Assembly: GCA_963575645.1 (NCBI GenBank)
Contig: OY754467.1
Coordinates: 34,035,108 to 34,099,107 of the forward strand
Length of the DNA stretch: 64,000 bases
Source: Xanthostigma xanthostigma
Taxonomy: Eukaryota > Arthropoda > Insecta > Raphidioptera > Raphidiidae
Direction: 5' to 3'
Made by a program: the position numbers and the translations under genes. This document shows positions 11,671 through 23,234 of this stretch, one piece after another. Below the pieces are notes generated by a model. It did no database searches and was not told the origin of the DNA. It saw only the letters and a list, made by a program, of their open reading frames with translations. Each line of letters begins with the position of its first letter. The stretch's first letter is position 1.

Positions 11671-12506
11671 TTGGGATTGACCGATACGATTTTTTCCGCC
11701 GATACTGATAATAATCGGCCGATACCGATATTTCCATAGCCAGTATCGGTAACCACCGGTATTATCGGTCACAGAAAATATTTTAAACCTAAAGCTTCTT
11801 TTTACGCTTTTTAATACTCTTTTTTGAAGCAGACTCAATTTTTTTTTTAAAGTTTATTTTAATTTTATACTTTTTAGTGCTTTGCAATATGTCATTCGCA
11901 CGTTATTAACTTATTATCACCGCCTTCTTCCCTAGTATTTTAATACTAAACTAGAAAAAAACTGCTGAACCGATTTAAGTTAAAGATATGCCTTATTGGT
12001 ATACAGAAAAAAAATATAATAAAAATCGGTTCACAAATGTGGGTGATATGAGGTAAGACATATATAATAATAAAAAAAAATCAGATCGATTTATAAAAAA
12101 AAAATATAGTACCAATCCGTAAACATTCTGAAAAACATGGCGTCGAAATTATTCAAATCAGTTAACTCCTTGAAAAGTTATTGAACAAACATAAATATAT
12201 GTATTATATTTTTTTAATCGGTTAAACATCGGTTCTTATGACTAGATACTAATTTCTCATTCAATCCTTAATAAAAAAGTAGGTAAGCAGTTTTTTGAGG
12301 CTTTTAAAACAAAAATCAAAATTTAAGGTGCTTAAGTATGTACTAGTAGATACTTAAGTACCTTAATTTACCTGCTTTTGTTAAGCATTATTAGGTTTTA
12401 TTATTAGGCCTATTATATCGCACCATTTATATCGGCCTAAACCGAAAATCGGCCAAACGGCCGTTTTTGGCTGATAACTATGATATCGGTATCGGTCGAT
12501 CCCTAA
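11671..12506. mobile_element. hAT-like MITE rich in TATCGG/CCGATA repeats
   Basis: Ends TTGGGATTGACCGATAC and GTATCGGTCGATCCCTAA are inverted. Both subterminal regions are packed with CCGATA/TATCGG units, as in other hAT MITEs. No clear 8-bp duplication remains. An open frame of about 89 codons inside is not convincing. Confidence 0.6.
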
Positions 12507-12690
12507 AATTGAGTGCTTTTTCACAAAATGAAAGAACACGTTTTTCCAGACTTTTTTACTTCTGCAAGCTACATATACAATTTCAGTACCATTTTGTCAA
12601 ATCTTATTTATTTATTATATTACCCAATTATTTCCTCGATTGAAAAAATATATCTTATTGATCGTGAAGAAACGCATTATCAGAAAGTTA

Positions 12691-13313
12691 AGGCCGCTAC
12701 TAGGAGTTCTGCTAGCCCAGGCCTGCGGGCAAATGGCTGCCCGCGGGCCGGATCCGGTCCGCGAATCATTTTAAAAATGATAATTAAAAGCAAAAATATT
12801 ACTGTTTGCCAATATATATTGGTGCATGAAAAGAATTTTTGAAAAATAGTAAATAGTGTTCATTGTTTGGCCCGCGATCATATTTTCATCCGCAATGTGG
12901 CCCGACGATCCAAAGATTTGCCTACCCCTGTGCTAGCTGGTAGGCTGGATACGAAGCTGGAAATGACGTCACTGCGGGCTGCCTTGCTAGCTCAGAAGAT
13001 AGGTTTTAAAATTAGAACAGGGGCTATTTTCCCTGCTAGATTTGCTGCTAGGTATGAGCAAGAACCAATCAGGAAGCAGTATCTTCACGTGTGCACTTGA
13101 ACAAACGCCCACATGGCGTCATTCTGCTCAGAGTCAGACAACAGGCACGTTTTGCTCTGTGTTTATATTCGAACTGTCACTGCGCGCGCACAGATCTATC
13201 TACAAAACAAACTTGAAAAAAATAGTCTCGTGTGAAGCGAGCACTTAACAGCAATCAAGAAAACCAGCGCTAGAAAAGGTATCTAGCAGCGTTTCTATCC
13301 TCGTGTGCAGCGA
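12691..13313. mobile_element. CACACGAGG-family element, copy 2 (inverted to copy 1)
   Basis: Carries the complement of copy 1 blocks (GAAGCTGGAAATGACGTCAC, ACCAATCAGGAAGCAGTATC) and ends ATCCTCGTGTGCAGCG. Its left end is shortened, and a separate hAT MITE is inserted at 12718-12930. Confidence 0.65.
12710..12938. mobile_element. 213-bp hAT MITE nested in the previous element
   Basis: Element 12718-12930 begins CAGGCCTGCGGGCAAA and ends TTTGCCTACCCCTG (imperfect inverted ends). Flanked by TGCTAGCC/TGCTAGCT (7 of 8 identical). Inner GGCCCGC/GCGGGCC blocks are typical of this hAT type. Confidence 0.8.
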
Positions 13314-13679
13314 CTTTTATGCATTTTTGACGGCATTGTTGCATGATCTACAGAGGCGATATATTACCATCGCATGTTCGTTGCGCATTATAAGCTTTTC
13401 GTTGTGACAGAGTTTTCGTGTTTTCATGCGACGTTTGTGGGGAGCTGCATTTATATTCGGAAAACCTCTAAAATATGACGGAAAAGAATGTTCAAGGTCC
13501 AACAGCTGCTATAAAAAAAAACCCGCGGTATTCTGAATATAATGTGTCTAAAACACGCTTTGACGGAAAAGTAAAAAATTATGTTTTAACAGAAGGGTTC
13601 ATTTTCGAACGATGTCAGTATTAGAATTCTCGAATCGAGTTCTCTCGTCTAGGTTCCAAACAAAGTGCTGGTTCTACGT

Positions 13680-13995
13680 CAATTAATTGTGCGATAATTC
13701 GTCGCACGACAACTCATAGCCGACAATTCATCGCGGCGACAGTTTATCGCGGGGCTAGTTATCGTAACGACAATTTCTCACAACAGGAATTTATCGAATC
13801 ACTATTATTGATATCCATAACTATTTGAATAACATATTTAAGGCTATGACTTGACGTAAGTAGAAATAATACATGGCAATAGATTGCAACTATTTTAACA
13901 GTTTATCAGAAAGTGGGATAGAAAAAGTCTAAGTTTGTCAGAATTAAAATAACTCTATCAATTTATCAGAAGTGGGATAGAGAAACTCAAAAATA
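13680..13995. repeat. Short degenerate direct repeats
   Basis: CGACAATTCATCGCGG / CGACAGTTTATCGCGG units occur at about 13720-13760. A second pair, TTTATCAGAARGTGGGATAGA, lies near 13902 and 13958. Confidence 0.45.
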
Positions 13996-14421
13996 GGCAT
14001 TATGGATAAGTTTTTAGCATTTTGTAGATGACAGCTATTCTAATAATTAAACAACACAAACATATCATTGTCTGGCCAAAACCCAAAATGCCTACCTGAA
14101 TTCAACACATTTGATACGATGCTGCAACGCATCGTGAAACATCTCCAATACTTCGATGATCTACAGACAGATTAAATAAGTGATGTGCAGTCGAGAAACC
14201 CATTTTAATACCTTGCATGAATTTTCCGGAAAAAAATATGTTTTCGATAGAATAAGAATAGTATCTGTGAGTAGATTTAATGCCTCTCAATGTGTATAAA
14301 CATTTTCCTCCTTCAAAAATGCGAAAGAATATTCGGGGTGACCCATTAAAGAAAGTTCTTTTTTGAGAATATCTTAAAAGCCCGATGCTCAGTTTTTTTC
14401 ATCGACGTAAGTTATGTAAAT

Positions 14422-14546
14422 AAAAAGTAAAAAATATTTTTTTTTAAATAAGCTTAAAAAGCGTGGGGCGCTTTGTTCCACATTTTCGTACATCGAGCGC
14501 CCCACACTTTTTAAGCTTATTTAAAAAAAAATATTTTTTACTTTTT
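14422..14546. repeat. Foldback MITE, 125 bp
   Basis: Arms AAAAAGTAAAAAATATTTTT... through AAGCTTAAAAAGYGTGGGGCGCT are inverted about a short loop near 14480. Confidence 0.6.
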
Positions 14547-14675
14547 AGTTCGATATAAAGCGTGTTTTTTAGTTTTTTTAAACTATATACCTATATTTTT
14601 CACTTTTTAGTTTGATATAAAGCGTGTTTTTTAGTTTTTTTTTTAAACTATATTTATTTTCCACTTTTTAGTTCG
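14537..14675. repeat. Two tandem copies of a ~75-bp AT-rich unit
   Basis: ACTTTTTAGTTYGATATAAAGCGTG recurs at about 14540 and 14604, with part of a third near 14662. Confidence 0.5.
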
Positions 14676-14717
14676 ATTTATTGTCAAAAATTTGCCGAAA
14701 AAAAACAATTTTTTTTC

Positions 14718-14804
14718 GACGTGGACGGGATTAGAACCCACGACCCGTGATGCCGAGAGTTGACGTCAGCGAAGACCCGTGCCTTAGACCGCACGGCTAG
14801 CCAG
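14718..14804 (-). repeat. tRNA-derived sequence (class II-like), probably a SINE head or tRNA pseudogene
   Basis: On the minus strand an A box (TAGCCGTGCGGTCTAAGG) and a B box (GGGTTCTAATCCC) are spaced by a long variable region, as in Ser/Leu tRNAs. The acceptor ends do not pair, so this is not a functional tRNA. Confidence 0.5.
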
Positions 14805-14967
14805 TGTACTTACTGTGCTGGCATATTATACCGCTATATAAACCACTTGCTGTAGTCCAAACGAGTTTACAAACATACATACTTACATACATAGTACATA
14901 CATATAAACTTTCAAGTGAAACTAATATAAAGCGTGTAAAAATACTACAGAAATGCCCATTCCATAT

Positions 14968-15516
14968 GGGCTATGTGCAAGGAGGCGGGGTTACAAATTT
15001 ATCGATGCGAGCGTCTGTGGTGAGCACTAGGGGAAACTTCGCTCAAATTTTCCGTATGTCTACAGTGAGGAATGTTTATTAAAAGGGAAAATAGTTATAA
15101 TTTTTTAAAGTTTTTAATTACAAAGAAAACATGAGCAAAACTAGGCGATCTGGAAATGCTTGATGTGTCGCGGGCTGTCGCGCTTATGGCGATTAAAGTA
15201 AAATAAAGATCATTGGCGCCATAATTTGACGTTACGCTGTCAATGTAAACAAATTATTTATTTATTGTACGTCATAATTGATAAATAATTCGCACGTACC
15301 TTTTATGTTATGCTATTTGTATAATGGTTTACAATCTGAATTTTATTGTATATACAATTACCAGCAGTTTTCCTTTTTACATTTTTTTACACATCATGAC
15401 CAACTAAAGTTTTTGACTTATCACCATACTAACATGTCGCGATTTCCATAAAAAAGTGAGTTAATTAATTCTCTATTACCCACTAGCGGCGCTAGTAGGC
15501 TTCGTGCACATAGCCT
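14968..15516. mobile_element. Non-autonomous element, GGGCTATGTGCA termini, copy 1
   Basis: Starts GGGCTATGTGCAAGGAGGCG and ends TTCGTGCACATAGCCTAT. An inverted copy lies at 33669-34085, sharing AGTGCTCACCACARACRCTC (as complement), AAAACTTTAGTT and CTAGTGGGYAATAGAGAATT. No protein recognised. Confidence 0.65.
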
Positions 15517-15621
15517 ATAGGCAGCCATTTTCGTCCGGTTTTCCGATCTCCTGATTGGTTTCCTTTTCTATCGCGAAGCCGCTTGCAATAATAGCCGCAG
15601 ATTCTGACAGTATATCTTAGG

Positions 15622-16211
15622 GTACGTGCACCACGGAGCTGTGATACTAGATGATAGCAGTGATGATAGCAGTGATGATAGCTTAGAGAGTGGAATACAA
15701 GCGCTGATTGTAGAATAATTTCAATAACCAGTCCATTTCAAGATGTCGAGTAGTAGCGACGATGATTATTTCGCTTCTGCAGCGACAAAATGGTTTATTT
15801 TAAATAGGCAAACTAAATTTTTGTCTAGGCAATACCACGTTCACCCTATAAATAAGAACCGATCTACGCTTGGTGAATATCATTACCTCTTTAATGAATT
15901 AAGAAATTATCCACAGCGTTTTTTTTTTTAATATATGAGAATGGAGCCAGTCACGTTTGATTATATTTTGGAAAAAATAAAGCCAAGGCTTGTAAAACTC
16001 GCGGGGCCCAATGTACAGTCAGCTTGCAGCGAGCAGAAGAATGGTGAATACCATTCTTTAAAACACAAGCGATTATAACAATTCGCATACTTGATGTACT
16101 CTCTGCTTGGTTGTGCAATGTGCACGCTTTCATATGAATATGCGATAAAATTCTATCAGCGCTGTAAAGCTATCAGCTATCATCTAGTATCACAGCTCCG
16201 TGGTGCACGTA
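15622..16211 (+). mobile_element. Harbinger-like element with long TIRs and a transposase N-terminal remnant
   Basis: Ends are long inverted repeats: GTACGTGCACCACGGAGCTG (then TGATACTAGATGATAGC) and the complement ending at 16211. A frame from ATG 15743 reads MSSSSDDDYFASAATKW, then VHPINKNRSTLGEYHYLFNE and LRNYPQRFFF. After a break at the T run near 15930 it continues YMRMEPVTFDYILEKIKPRL. This order (short acidic head, NxxRxxxGEYxxLxxEL, FFxYxRMxxxxFDxLL) is that of PIF/Harbinger transposase N-termini. The rest of the enzyme is missing. A small tandem array, TGATGATAGCAG, lies at about 15650-15690. Confidence 0.7.
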
Positions 16212-16285
16212 TATCTCGAGGCGGGCAAACTGTACTATACTATAGTATTGTTGTAAAATGCGCCACCTGGACTTTCGTCTAGCGG

Positions 16286-16480
16286 CTTTGTGGCGGCGCG
16301 GCGAGTGCACGAGGTGGCAACGCGGTATAATGTCATGTCTATTCTATAGAGCCGGCTGCATGTGGGAGAGGCGGCGGCTCGCCTTTGATGTCGGCGCGAG
16401 TTTTGTTTAGCAATTAATAAAACTCGCGATGCAGCGTGTGCGGCGTATACCTACATAATAACAACATACATGCATACAAG
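16286..16480. other. GC-rich patch without coding signal
   Basis: Much richer in C, G and CpG than its surroundings (GCGGCGCGGCGAG, GGCGGCGGCTCGCC). No exon or RNA gene recognised. Probably TE-derived. Confidence 0.4.
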
Positions 16481-16546
16481 CGTCCATCTGTGTATTATTA
16501 AGTACAGTGTGTCCGAACTTATTACTTCAGATCACTTTCCTGAAGG

Positions 16547-16640
16547 CCGCTGCACACGAGGCTGGTTTTGCCACTAGATTTAACTGCTAGTTTTTAAGTG
16601 CTGGTTTTTGTGACGGCTTTATTTGCCCGACCGGAAACTC
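16547..16640. mobile_element. CACACGAGG-family element, fragment (copy 3)
   Basis: CGCTGCACACGAGGCTGGTT followed by CACTAGATTTAACTGCTAG, matching the end of the copies at 9733 and 55918. Truncated soon after. Confidence 0.55.
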
Positions 16641-16677
16641 GTTTATATACCGACATGACCTTACGATCTTCTCTAAC

Positions 16678-17220
16678 GTCTAAACCTGTGATTCCCAGAG
16701 TGGTCTATATCGACCCCCAGGGGTCGACGACAACTTGCAAGGGGTCCATGTCAGCGGGAAAAAAATTGGGGGTCCATGAAATGAAAATGAGGGTCAACGA
16801 TAGTGAATCTCCTAACAAAAAAAGAAACAAACTGGACATCGTTAACCGAAGAGATTTAAGATTAAATCTAACTAAATTGATGCCAAATGTTGAAAATTTA
16901 TTATTAAAGCATCAGGTTCATCACTCACACTAAAAGCATTTAGGTATTTTTTGCTTAGTTATTTTATGTAACAGAAATTAAATTTTAATTTGAATCTAAT
17001 TAATAAATGTATAAAACTAAACATTTCACACTACATTTCACTACCGTTATAAATTTAAATCGTTCAAAGTGAGTAGCACAATACCGGTTGTCAAAAATAC
17101 ATTTGAAATTAATGAATTTGCAAAAAATCAATATCAGATAAGCAGGGGGTCTACCCAAAACCGAAAAACATGGCAAGTGGTCTACGAGACAAAAAAAGTT
17201 TGGAAACCTCTGGTCTAAAC
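16678..17220 (+). mobile_element. hAT element with TSD GTCTAAAC and a transposase C-terminal fragment
   Basis: Element 16686-17212, flanked by exact GTCTAAAC at 16678-16685 and 17213-17220. Imperfect termini CTGTGATTCCCAGAG / TTTGGAAACCTCTG fit the common CAGTGGTTCCCAAAC hAT end. A plus-strand frame (about 16785-16933) ends with NRRDLRLNLTKLMPNVENLL and KHQVHHSH-stop, the usual C-terminus of ZBED/Buster-like hAT transposases. The catalytic domain is lost. Confidence 0.82.
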
Positions 17221-17438
17221 GATACTGATCCAATAGGGTATTTGACACGCAGAAGCGAGGGTCTGTTTAATCACCAAATCTTATACCTAGAGAATTGAAA
17301 AAAAAATGTTTTTTGGTCCAAGTCGAAAATGAAGGAGCAATATTTCTGGCTGCGGGACACTAATCCCAAGGGAAGGTTTCTTTTGTTGAACTCTAGTGTC
17401 GCTATTTTTTGGAGGGAAAAAATTAAAAATGAATTTAT

Positions 17439-17588
17439 ATATATGTTACGGTTAATACAAGAAAGTAGTTAATTCGCGAATTAATCGACTAATTACCCGA
17501 ATTAACCAATCCTTGACGTTGGTTAATTCGGGTATTAGCCGGTTAATTCGCGAATAAACTACTTTCTTGTATTAACCGTAACATATAT
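17439..17588. repeat. Foldback MITE, 150 bp
   Basis: Near-perfect palindrome: ATATATGTTACGGTTAATAC at the left pairs with its complement at the right, through GTTAATTCGCGAATTAA-type inner arms. Confidence 0.65.
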
Positions 17589-17797
17589 ACTCATCAAAGC
17601 ATGTAAACAGATTTTTCTATACATATTTTACTTTGTTTTAAAAAATTACCAAAATTAATCTCTTTTTTGGTCGCTAGAGTCAATAGTGGCATTATTATTA
17701 TCTCTTAATTATTGTACTTAGATATCCCAATTTCATTTAATTTTTTTCTGGCGGTCTTTTAAAACGTTTTTTTATCAACTTTTAAAACAATGCAAGG

Positions 17798-18372
17798 AAT
17801 AGGGTTATTGACAGTGATTAAAATTAAATATAAAACTGTGTTATAATGAAAGTTTATGGTCTAAAATATCGTTTAGAATTATTATTTTTATTAAATAAGT
17901 GCGTTAAATATATTAAAATAAATAAATAAAATCACGATTTTTAACCTATGTGTCACGTGATTTCAAACAGCAATCACAGCGCGTGACGTCATTAATCAGT
18001 CAACATGGCCGGTAGCTGTGTGCCACTGACTGCCATGTGTATTCGTTATCTCTGTTCAGTGTATGTTCTCTGGTGTATTCATTGTACTCTGTCAATCATA
18101 TTATGCAACACTTTGTTGGTTATAATGCTATATGTCACGTTGTACCCGCTTGCTTAGTGTTTACTGATTGCCTACTGTGACGTAGGCAATCAGTAAACAT
18201 GGCTGTCAAGGTCAATTTACGTTTTGGCGCAGAATTTAAAGTCAAAATAAAAAACAACTAATAATGAGTCAAATCTGTTATATTTATGAGAAACAATATT
18301 TTTTACGGGTCCATATACCTTTATTCTTTAATTTTAAATACTTTTTGAAATTTTATTAATAACCCTATTTTA
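17798..18372. mobile_element. Possible MITE with TIR AATAGGGTTATT
   Basis: AATAGGGTTATTGAC at the left end and TTAATAACCCTATT at the right end are inverted. No clear TSD. A strong hairpin with 17-nt perfect arms (GTTTACTGATTGCCTAC) lies at 18160-18199 inside it. Confidence 0.35.
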
Positions 18373-19057
18373 CATAAACTTTTGACAAAATTTTGACTCG
18401 GATGTAACATCTGTAATTAATTTAATTTATTTTGAAACATTCTGTATATTTAATATTTTGTGTACTTACGTAAATTATAATATAATATTTTCAGTATTAT
18501 TTTTTATATTTCAATATATAATATATTAACGCTGATTTATACATAATCATTTTTAAAATATAAATCCAAATGATCCTGTTGATATTTTTTTTATTTGAAT
18601 ATTCAAAAAAAATATGTATGATCTGTGGACTACATGGCGCTTTTGTTGTTATTATTGATTCGAATCACAACTGGAAGATGGTTCTACCCCTAGGTACGAC
18701 TGTAGTTCAGTGAAGCTCTAATAGGTGGCAATATAGTAAAAACATGGACTTGAAAATTGTAATACTTCCTCAAGTTCAGTAGTTATAAAAAAATAGGCTT
18801 GTAACGAATTTACTTATAATATAACGAATGTGAAAGCAAAAAACTCAAAAATGCGAGTAATTCATTACTTTTTCAAACTATTTTTACAAAATTGATTATG
18901 TTATTAAAATTGAAAAAGCTCAAATTACCATTATTTATTGAATAACCAGACAATTTAGTAACAATGAATGGCTATTGTATGATCTACCTATATAGAATGC
19001 CACATGACGCAGACAAAAATGGATAATGGTTCATGAATCAATTGCGTCAAAACAAAA

Positions 19058-19540
19058 TTACGAAATTAGTTTAGGTATATAAAATGATAAAAGTAATAAT
19101 AAAACATTCCAAATGTGTTCAAAAGAAGAATTTATTATTATTTTAATAGAAGTATACTTACGTTTCTGGGAAATTTTTGTTATAATACACAATTTCATTT
19201 GATTGATTATTAACCCGGAATGATTTCCATCGATAGTACAAATGACAACTAACTTAGGTTTGTTGGATTTAGTTTGAATCTTACTGACAAAGAAATTAAA
19301 AATATACCAAACATGTTGCATATTATCTTTTCCGTAGTCAACGCGTTGTCTATTTTTTTTCTGGACATATACTTCACTGTTACGTTTTTGATCGATAATG
19401 ATTTGTTTATTATTTTTAATGACAGGGAAAAAACTAGATTTCGTTAAGTAAGATTTTAAATACATGTAAGTTAGTTTGCTGGGCCCATTAATACTGTCTT
19501 TTGTAATACTTAACCAATCAAAAAAAAACGAGGATACGAC
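19058..19540 (-). other. Open reading frame of unknown nature, possible exon or TE remnant
   Basis: The minus strand is open for about 160 codons with blocks such as DWLSITKDSINGPSKLTYMY, VYVQKKNRQRVDYGKD, NMQHVWYIFNFFVS and KLVVICTIDGNHSGLIINQM. A plausible donor (AAAC|GTAAGT) lies near 19160 after ISQK. I do not recognise the family, and no partner exon was found. It could be an exon of an unknown gene or a decayed transposon frame. The AT-rich composition makes chance possible too. Confidence 0.3.
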
Positions 19541-20199
19541 TAAGTTATAAAAAAGAAAATTGAAATATAGTTAAAAAAAAAGGATTAATATATTTTAAAC
19601 TATACAGTAGGTATACACATTACACATAAAAAAGTATTATAAGGTTAACCCGATACAAAATCTTACAATAAAATATAAGCACTAAAATACAATAGAAAAA
19701 AAAATATCGTTAGACAAAATATTTTAACTGATTTCAGAAATTTAAACAGAATGTCGGAAGGCAAAGTTATAGGGAAGGAAACACCAAGTCGTCCGAATAC
19801 TAACTAATTTAAAAAATTATTTCATTTTAAATTTTTACGATTGGAATTTTTACAAAATTTGAATATTATGTAACATGAACATTTTAACTGGGGCATTGAA
19901 TAATCTACCTGTAAAACAATGTTCATCAATAAGGTGACCAATTAAATTTTATTTAAAAAAAAACATATTTTAACTAAAATAAAAAAAATACGGGCAGGAA
20001 TTCTGGAATACGCTTCATCACATTATTGTAACAATATAGAAGTATTAATATTTTAAAAAAATATAATAATAGTTAATATTCAAAAGATCATGAATAATTG
20101 CAAAAACATTTTTTTTATATGTAGGTATTTATTTTGTGACATATCGGTAATAATAATAAAAATTTATAAATGACTTTGTACGAAGCTCAAATAACCATG

Positions 20200-20560
20200 G
20201 CAATCGACGGCCTTCGTTGAATAAAAAAATAAATGTTTTCATCGATTTGAGTATGATTGCCATTGTGATCCGTATAAAGGGCGCATCGAAGCGTTTTCAT
20301 CTCAGGGCCCCGGGACTGTTAGCTTCGTGACTCATTCGATCGATGCTTGTCATCAATCGGTTGACGTGAAATGTTACGTAAAAAGGCAGAGTGCGCAGCT
20401 GTCGGATCCTTCGTAGCTCAACAGTCCTTTCTGTCCGGGGGTTACGTATCGTACCAAACTACCCGTTCGGATGCATTTAGAATCGATCTCCGTACAAATG
20501 CACAAGGATCGCATACGATTGTGTTTCGTAACGGTTTAAATCTATTAATATTTTTATTCT
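20200..20560. other. CpG-richer patch, possible non-coding exon or promoter
   Basis: Less AT-rich than its surroundings with many CG dinucleotides. The frame at 20371-20601 has no recognisable domain. It lies 5.5 kb upstream of Axin exon 1 on the same strand, so a non-coding 5' exon is conceivable but unproven. Confidence 0.25.
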
Positions 20561-20965
20561 TCATATTTACTGCTTACATTGTTTGTATTGCAAAAAAATA
20601 AATAAATAAAAAAAGAAAAAAATATCGCCCGCTTCGAACAGTGAAATCGATTCACAATGGTAAGCAGACTAAAGTTTTTATTGCTGTTGTGTTTGCTTGA
20701 TTTGGCATCCCTATTATTAAAATTTTGATGTAATTGAATATGACAGGTATTAATATTTCTTGCTTGTACCTGCATTTTTTTAAACTGCTGCTATATCTTT
20801 ATATGTTTACACGTTGTGTAATAATGCTTACTAGTGAATCCTGTGTAAGGATGATTGCCCAAGAGCTGTGAAAAATGACAAAACAAAGTAGAGCTGCCAT
20901 CTCTTAATATACCAAAATCGCTCAGCTGAAATCGTTGTTTTCGCACAAAAAAAAAAAAAGTCTTG

Positions 20966-21203
20966 CCCATACTAATATTATAAAGAGATAAAGTTTGTAA
21001 GTTTTGATGTTGGAGGTAATCTCCGAAAATACTCATCTGATTTCAAAATTTTTTTCACCAATATTTAGAATGTACCTTCAGGATGGACATAGGCTATATA
21101 TTATCGCGTTAAAATAAAATCGCATTTTGTGGAGACCAATTTTGCAATGTAAGTCGACGAAAAAACGATGGTAAACGGTGCGAAGCCGGACCGGACCACC
21201 GAT
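20966..21203 (+). mobile_element. Helitron-like fragment, copy F
   Basis: ACTAATATTATAAAGAGATA start, ATTATCGCGTTAAAATAAAA and AGTCGACGAAAAAACGATGG inside, and GGACCGGACCACCGATA at the end. Homologous to 9391-9634, with its 3' end mutated. Confidence 0.6.
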
Positions 21204-22960
21204 ATAAGATGGCTATTTATTGAACTATTTGTTATATTGATTTTAATTAAGTATTAAGGTTCATTTGCGCTTATTTTACTGAAAAGGAGAGATAACGCTA
21301 AGAACATTTTCCAGCCCTACAACTGAATGGAAAATGAAAAATTTCCGTAAATGTTTACTGTTCTTTTTTTTTCTTTTTGAACCATTTAAACACAAGTATT
21401 TTCAACTTATTCCAGCAATCACAATGAATTTTGCGGATCTTTTTTATATGGAAAGTCTCTTGGAGCCCGGTTTAAGCGCGCATTTTAATTTTAAAAAAAT
21501 CGGTAGTCTAGACTCTAGCGTACGCTCTATCTTTTTCACGGTAAAAATCTTACTAAAACGGATTTACTTGAATTAAAAAAAAAATATAGGTAACTGAAAT
21601 TTTCAAATTATTCATGGAGCTTAACGTCACCCTTCATTTGTTTTATATTTGACTAGTTACATTAAAAATCTATGCGTAATTTGGATGTTTTTTTCCGCAT
21701 GGAAAAATACAAAGAATTTTTTTACCTGGTAATTTAATAATTTCACTGACCCCAAGTATTGTATGTAATATTAATATTCTTATTATAACAGAATAATAAC
21801 AAAACAATATCACCGCTTGCATTCATTTTTTTTACGATGTGAAGAGCGGCTAGAATTTCTCTTTCTTATACCTAATCTTTTGACATGTGTTTGCACTGAT
21901 ATTTCTTTAAATACGATTTTATAATAAAATATAATAATTCATATTTATTAGGTCGGTTACACAACGAAAAAACATGTTGTTAAATACATGTATACACAGT
22001 TTATGAAAAATATTGCTACAATCGATCAATTATTATTGTTCGAGCAGGGTCGATTTAAAATTCTGCAATGCTTTTCGTATAGAGAAATATGTATCGTCAC
22101 AATCTAAAGTCATTGTCAGATCAAATTTAGAATGAGAATTCGCTATTTTATAATTTTTTCGCCTATTTTTTTAATACGATTAATTTCCTAAAAAAAATCA
22201 GTATTTTTGCACTACAATATAAAAGCTTTTTTTTTTTTTAATAATACTAAATAGTAATTTTTATCAGTCCTGACAATAAAAAAATCCGTTTTAAGCCACG
22301 TCACATCGTTGTGTCCGTCTTTAGAAAAAAACAGAGCTCTCGGGTTCTCGTGGTTAAACGTGGAAATAAAACATCCCTCGGCTGCATCGAGGCTCCATTG
22401 TGTGAATATTTTTTTCCAGACTGCGAATGAGCGGTCCAACCTTTCGACTCTTTCTCTCGTTTACATCATCCGGTGCTGTCAGATATTGATCCGTCGTAAA
22501 ACCCCTATCTCGGGACTCGTGCCAACGTATCGGTGCACTGTTCTTGTACGATTGCTGCAACTGTCCTTATCTTACAATTACTGTTCGGCTGTTGCTTCTC
22601 TCGATACGTACCACGGGGAGCCGGGGGTGAACAAATTGGAATCAATTGTGCTTCGTATTGATTTTGCCACCGATGCTTCCGATGAGATTTCCATTATTCG
22701 TAGTCATATTGCATAAAGTCATTTCATCTGCTGCCTGTATAACAATCTAATAAATAAAAAAAAAATGCAACAGTCCGCGAATTGGAAAGGAATTTATTTG
22801 TAATTTGAACAAATTAAACGTATTTAACAGCAAAACTCTACTTGTTTTAGCTAACTTGGAAGGGAATTTGCATGTACGAAAAAATTCATGGCTTTTTTTA
22901 TTATTAATGTATTTGAAGCCACCGACTACTATGATTATTAAAGATTGGTATCAATTTATT
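21204..22960. other. No gene recognised; includes a CpG-richer patch at 22309-22720
   Basis: AT-rich DNA with T runs. The patch at 22309-22720 is open for 135 codons on the plus strand and 68-75 on the minus strand, but no domain is seen in either. It could contain an unrecognised 5' exon of Axin. Confidence 0.3.
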
Positions 22961-22966
22961 TTGTCA

Positions 22967-23106
22967 AATAAATAAAATTGTCGACCAATTTTTTCAGACT
23001 ATATATTGATAAAAATAAAATTACAAATCAATATTACATGGGATGACGTTTCGATCCGAATTTGGATAGTCTGAAAAAAATTGGTCGACAATAATTTTAT
23101 TTATTT
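22967..23106. repeat. TIR element with GATCGAAACGTCAT motif, copy 1
   Basis: AATAAAATTGTCGACCAATT at the left is inverted at the right. Between them the minus strand reads ATCCAAATTCGGATCGAAAC. The flank CAGACGTTAATCAAAGATTT (about 23120-23145) is shared with the copy at 35456-35730. Confidence 0.6.
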
Positions 23107-23234
23107 GAAGAGTTTTATTCAGACGTTAATCAAAGATTTGAATTTATTTTGTCAATTAGAAGGAACGGATAATTTGTAAAGATGAGTCATAGTCAGAAAT
23201 AATTCCGAAAAATCGCAACGTATTATTTTTTTAT

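Noticed and set aside
14718-14804. Functional class II tRNA
   Set aside because: A and B boxes are present but the acceptor stem does not pair.
17000-17248. Minus-strand 82-aa frame
   Set aside because: Lies inside the hAT element defined by an exact TSD, opposite to its transposase fragment; no domain.
22309-22716. 135-aa open frame on the plus strand as a gene
   Set aside because: No recognisable domain, no splice partners, and overlapping minus-strand frames of similar length; mentioned only as a CpG-richer patch.
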